Below, in pieces: positions 61,061-64,000 of a stretch of DNA of 64,000 nt. The notes beneath the pieces are model-generated. The model was not told the DNA's origin. It did no database searches and was given only the letters and a program-made list of their open reading frames with translations. Location: NCBI RefSeq assembly GCF_003415675.1, contig NZ_QFZK01000017.1:1-64000 (forward strand), in the 5' to 3' direction. The position numbers and the translations under genes are program-made. This stretch comes from Rhodoferax lacus (GTDB taxonomy: Bacteria > Pseudomonadota > Gammaproteobacteria > Burkholderiales > Burkholderiaceae_C). Every line of letters begins with the position of its first letter. Position 1 is the stretch's first letter.

Positions 61061-63028
61061 ATGGCATTGATTACCCTTCTTGACGCCCAGCTGGCTTTTG
61101 GGCACGTTCCCCTGCTCGACCACGCTGACTTCTCACTCGAAACCGCGGAGCGCGTGGGCCTGATCGGGCGCAACGGCGCAGGCAAATCCAGCATGCTCAA
61201 GATTCTGGGCGGCATGGACAAACCCGACGACGGCACGCTGCAGGTGCAAAGCGGCATCCGCATCTCCTATGTGGCGCAAGAGCCGCAACTCGATGCCGAT
61301 GCCACCGTGTTCGAAGCCGTGCGCGCTGGCCTGGCCCGCGTCATCGACCTGATCGAGGAATACTGCCAGGGCCACGGCGACCTGGATGCCATGCAGGGCG
61401 AGATCGAGTCGCTGGACGGATGGAACTGGGAGCAGCGGGTCAATGAAACCCTGCACCGCCTGCACCTGAACCCCGAGGCCGTGGTCAGCACGCTCTCCGG
61501 CGGTACCAAGAAGCGCGTGGCATTGGCCCAGGCTTTGGTAGCACAGCCCGATGTGCTACTGCTCGACGAGCCTACCAACCACCTGGACCTGGATTCCATC
61601 GAATGGCTGGAAGGCCTGCTGGTGGACTTCAAGGGCTCCATCATCACCATCACCCACGACCGCTCCTTTCTGGACAACGTGGCCACCCGTATCGTCGAGC
61701 TGGACCGCGGCAAGCTGCTCAGCTACCCCGGCAACTTTGCCGCTTATCTGCTACAAAAAGAAGAGCAGTTGGCACAGGAAGCCGTCATCAACGCCCGCGC
61801 CGACAAGCTGCTGGCACAGGAAGAGGTATGGATCCGCAAGGGCGTGGAAGCCCGCCGCACCCGCGCTACCGCGCGCATCGTGCGCCTGGACAACCTGCGC
61901 TCACAGCGCGAAGCCCGGCGCGAGGTGGTGGGCAGTGTGAACATGGACATCTCCAGCGGTGCGGCCAGCGGCAAGCTGGTGGCCGAGCTGACCCATGTGA
62001 GCAAGACCTTTGGTGACCGCAAGATCGTGCACGACTTCTCCGCCACCATTCTGCGCGGCGACAAGATCGGCCTGTTGGGGCCCAACGGCGCGGGCAAGAC
62101 CACGCTGCTCAAGCTCATTCTGGGCGAGCTCAAGGCCGACCCGGCACCTGCCAACTCCCCCGCGCCCGAACCCGGCCACAGCCCTTGGGGCACGGTGCGC
62201 CAGGGCGCCAATATCGAGGTGGCCTACTTCGACCAGATGCGCAACGCGCTGGACATGGAAGCCACGCTGGAAGACTTCATCAGCCCGGGCTCCGAGTGGA
62301 TAGAGATCGGCAACCGCCGCCAGCACGTCAAGAGCTACCTGGGCGACTTTTTGTTCTCGCCCGCCCGCGCAAATTCACCCGTGAAATCGCTCAGCGGCGG
62401 CGAGCGCAACCGCTTGTTACTGGCACGCCTGTTTGCCCGCCCCGCCAATGTGCTGGTGCTTGATGAGCCCACCAACGACCTGGACATCGACACCCTGGAG
62501 CTGCTGGAAGACCTGCTGCAGAACTACGACGGCACGGTGTTCCTTGTCAGCCATGACCGCACTTTCCTGGACAACGTGGTCACCAGCACCATTGCCTATG
62601 AGGGCGATGCGCACTGGCGTGAATATGAAGGCGGCGTGACCGACTGGCTGCTGCAAAGCAAGCGTGCCAGCGAGATCGCACAGGCCAAAGGGCAAAAGGG
62701 CGCATCACCGTTCAACTACGGGCGCGACCAGGCCGCCAAACCTGCGGCTGCGGCAACAGCCACACCGCTGGCAACACCGACGCCCGCTTCTGCCGCACCA
62801 GTGGTCAAGGCACGCAAGCTCAGCTTCAAGGAGCAGCGTGAGCTGGAATCCCTGCCCGAGACCATTGCCGCGCTGGAAGCCGAACAAAAAAGCATTACCG
62901 AAGCGCTGGCCGATGGCAGCCTGTTTGCCAAGGACAACGCACGGGCACTAGCGCTGACCAGCCGCAGTGCGGCTATCGATGAAGAGTTGATGGGCGCGTT
63001 GGAGCGCTGGGAAAGCCTGGGCGCCTGA
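61061..63028 (+). CDS. uup: ABC-F family ATPase Uup
   Basis: A 655-residue soluble protein with two ABC domains. The first has Walker A GRNGAGKSS and signature LSGGTKKRVALAQAL; the second has GPNGAGKTT and LSGGERNRLLLARL. Between them is the ABC-F linker rich in Arg/Lys (RKGVEARRTRATARIV). The C-terminal domain (from about 570) is coiled coil with DNA-binding character, typical of Uup (FKEQRELESLPETIAALEAEQ). Uup affects transposon excision, recombination intermediates and ribosome work. It is complete, and convergent with the EamA gene two bases downstream. Confidence 0.93.
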   Translation: MALITLLDAQLAFGHVPLLDHADFSLETAERVGLIGRNGAGKSSMLKILGGMDKPDDGTLQVQSGIRISYVAQEPQLDADATVFEAVRAGLARVIDLIEEYCQGHGDLDAMQGEIESLDGWNWEQRVNETLHRLHLNPEAVVSTLSGGTKKRVALAQALVAQPDVLLLDEPTNHLDLDSIEWLEGLLVDFKGSIITITHDRSFLDNVATRIVELDRGKLLSYPGNFAAYLLQKEEQLAQEAVINARADKLLAQEEVWIRKGVEARRTRATARIVRLDNLRSQREARREVVGSVNMDISSGAASGKLVAELTHVSKTFGDRKIVHDFSATILRGDKIGLLGPNGAGKTTLLKLILGELKADPAPANSPAPEPGHSPWGTVRQGANIEVAYFDQMRNALDMEATLEDFISPGSEWIEIGNRRQHVKSYLGDFLFSPARANSPVKSLSGGERNRLLLARLFARPANVLVLDEPTNDLDIDTLELLEDLLQNYDGTVFLVSHDRTFLDNVVTSTIAYEGDAHWREYEGGVTDWLLQSKRASEIAQAKGQKGASPFNYGRDQAAKPAAAATATPLATPTPASAAPVVKARKLSFKEQRELESLPETIAALEAEQKSITEALADGSLFAKDNARALALTSRSAAIDEELMGALERWESLGA

Positions 63029-63030
63029 GC

Positions 63031-63921
63031 CTAAGCGCGGGCAAGCTGTCGCTTGAGGGCGGGCCACAGCAGGTTCACGGCCAGCCCGCCCATGACCAGC
63101 GCCGCGGCCATGAGCTTCCAGGCCGGCAGCGTCTCGCCCAGCCACCAGGCCGAGGCGCACATGCCAAACACAGGCACCAACAGCGCCATAGGCGTGATGG
63201 TGGCAGCAGGGTGGCGTGCCAGCAGCCAGCCCCAGGCGGCGTAGCCAAAGAGTGAATTGCCCCAGGACTGCCAGGCAACGGCCGCCCAGGTCATCCAGTC
63301 CGCGTTGCGCAGGCCCGCAGCAATCGCCGGGCCGCCTTCAAACAGGTAGGACAGCACAAACAACGGTGGCACCGCATAGGCGCTGGACCAGACCACATAG
63401 GCCAGCATGTTGTCGGGCTTGCCCTCTTTGGCCGCAATGTTGCCACCCGCCCAGCTGAGTGCTGCGCCCAGCACCAGGACCAGTCCGAGCACAGTCGTTG
63501 TGCCATCGGTGTGCAGGCCAATGTTGGCAATGCCCGCTGTGGCCAGCAGTAACGCAATCCACTGGTAGGCCTGAACGCGCTCTGCGTTCAGGCGCATGGA
63601 CAGGCCAATGGTGAAGAACACCTGGGTCTGCACCACCAGCGAGGCAATGCCGGGTGAGATGTGTCCGTTGATGGCCAGATACAGCAGGCCGAATTGGCCC
63701 ACACCGATCAGCACACCATACAGCGCCAGGTTGCGCCAGCCCACCTTCGGCCGGGGCAAGAAGAACAGCGCAGGGAACAGGGCCAGCGTGAAGCGCAGCG
63801 CGGCAAACAGCAGCGGTGGCAAATGGCCGAGTGCCAGCTTGATCACCACAAAGTTGGTGCCCCACACTGCCACGACAGCCAGGGCGAGCAAGAAGTGTTT
63901 CAGCGGAAGGGCAGCGGACAT
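63031..63921 (-). CDS. EamA-family drug/metabolite exporter
   Basis: A 296-residue inner-membrane protein with ten hydrophobic helices in two homologous halves. The first half starts HFLLALAVVAVWGTNFVVIK, the second LGLVLVLGAALSWAGGNIAAK, and it ends in a basic tail. It is close to the O-acetylserine/cysteine exporter EamA type. The substrate is not known. The ATG at 63921 follows the usual family start; a frame opening 16 codons upstream is unlikely. It is convergent with uup and there is little space for a terminator between them. Confidence 0.87.
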   Translation of the reverse strand: MSAALPLKHFLLALAVVAVWGTNFVVIKLALGHLPPLLFAALRFTLALFPALFFLPRPKVGWRNLALYGVLIGVGQFGLLYLAINGHISPGIASLVVQTQVFFTIGLSMRLNAERVQAYQWIALLLATAGIANIGLHTDGTTTVLGLVLVLGAALSWAGGNIAAKEGKPDNMLAYVVWSSAYAVPPLFVLSYLFEGGPAIAAGLRNADWMTWAAVAWQSWGNSLFGYAAWGWLLARHPAATITPMALLVPVFGMCASAWWLGETLPAWKLMAAALVMGGLAVNLLWPALKRQLARA

Positions 63922-63978
63922 GGGGTGATTGTCAGGCCTGCTGTGCCGCCGCCTGACCTGCCGCTGCAACCTGCGCGA

Positions 63979-64000
63979 CTAAACCACTTGGGCGGCCTGC
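63979..64000 (-). CDS. possible 3' end of a gene running off the right edge
   Basis: On the minus strand the last bases read GCC GCC CAA GTG GTT TAG, which would be the end (AAQVV) of a gene entering from the right. It is only six or so codons, so neither the product nor that it is coding can be judged. Confidence 0.2.

Overview
The window looks like a chromosome segment of a beta-proteobacterium of the order Burkholderiales, most likely a Comamonadaceae member close to Rhodoferax. This is inferred from protein character (WaaF, IlvE, AmtB, PckG, Uup), GC-rich codon use, and a dispersed repeat of the kind seen in that family. No species can be fixed from the sequence alone.

Layout. 1-126 is the right end of an IS3-type insertion sequence. 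187-2480 (minus) holds waaF, a small zinc-finger protein and ilvE. 2559-6559 (minus) is a respiratory/sensory cluster: an SHP-type oxygen-binding cytochrome, a diheme cytochrome c, a b561-type membrane cytochrome and a QseBC-like two-component pair. 6570-10231 (minus) is alr, a degenerate HD-GYP protein and radA, divergent from lplT (plus). An aldo/keto reductase follows, then a Fur-box-controlled cupredoxin/FTR1 iron-uptake pair (12803-13987).

The core is 14111-38053, all on the minus strand and probably transcribed from 38 kb downwards. In order it encodes: a membrane b-type cytochrome-like protein with paired histidines; a 24-heme periplasmic cytochrome; a giant modular c-type cytochrome with about 72 CXXCH motifs, interrupted by one apparent frameshift near 34.8 kb; a TPR plus beta-barrel outer-membrane protein; a DUF2844 protein; a DUF3443 lipoprotein with two pepsin-like DTG motifs; a full System I cytochrome maturation set ccmABCDEFGHI; and a membrane-anchored Fe-S/FAD oxidoreductase. 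I read this as a candidate trans-envelope electron conduit packaged with its own heme-attachment machinery. It is the most interesting part of the window.

38260-42520 (minus) carries glcF and glcE (no glcD beside them), an SMP-30 lactonase and an aldose-1-epimerase. 42637-44546 is amtB and glnK behind a clear sigma-54 promoter. The plus strand then has yifB, a cyclic-nucleotide-binding protein, recQ, a 44-residue membrane peptide and pckG. From 52 kb on come regulators and amino-acid/amine metabolism: LysR, a metallophosphoesterase, TetR, an ArgP-like LysR divergent from dadA, and a LysR divergent from an omega-aminotransferase. A small outer-membrane barrel protein, an inner-membrane protein, the ABC-F ATPase uup and an EamA exporter close the window.

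No tRNA, rRNA, CRISPR array or prophage was recognised.
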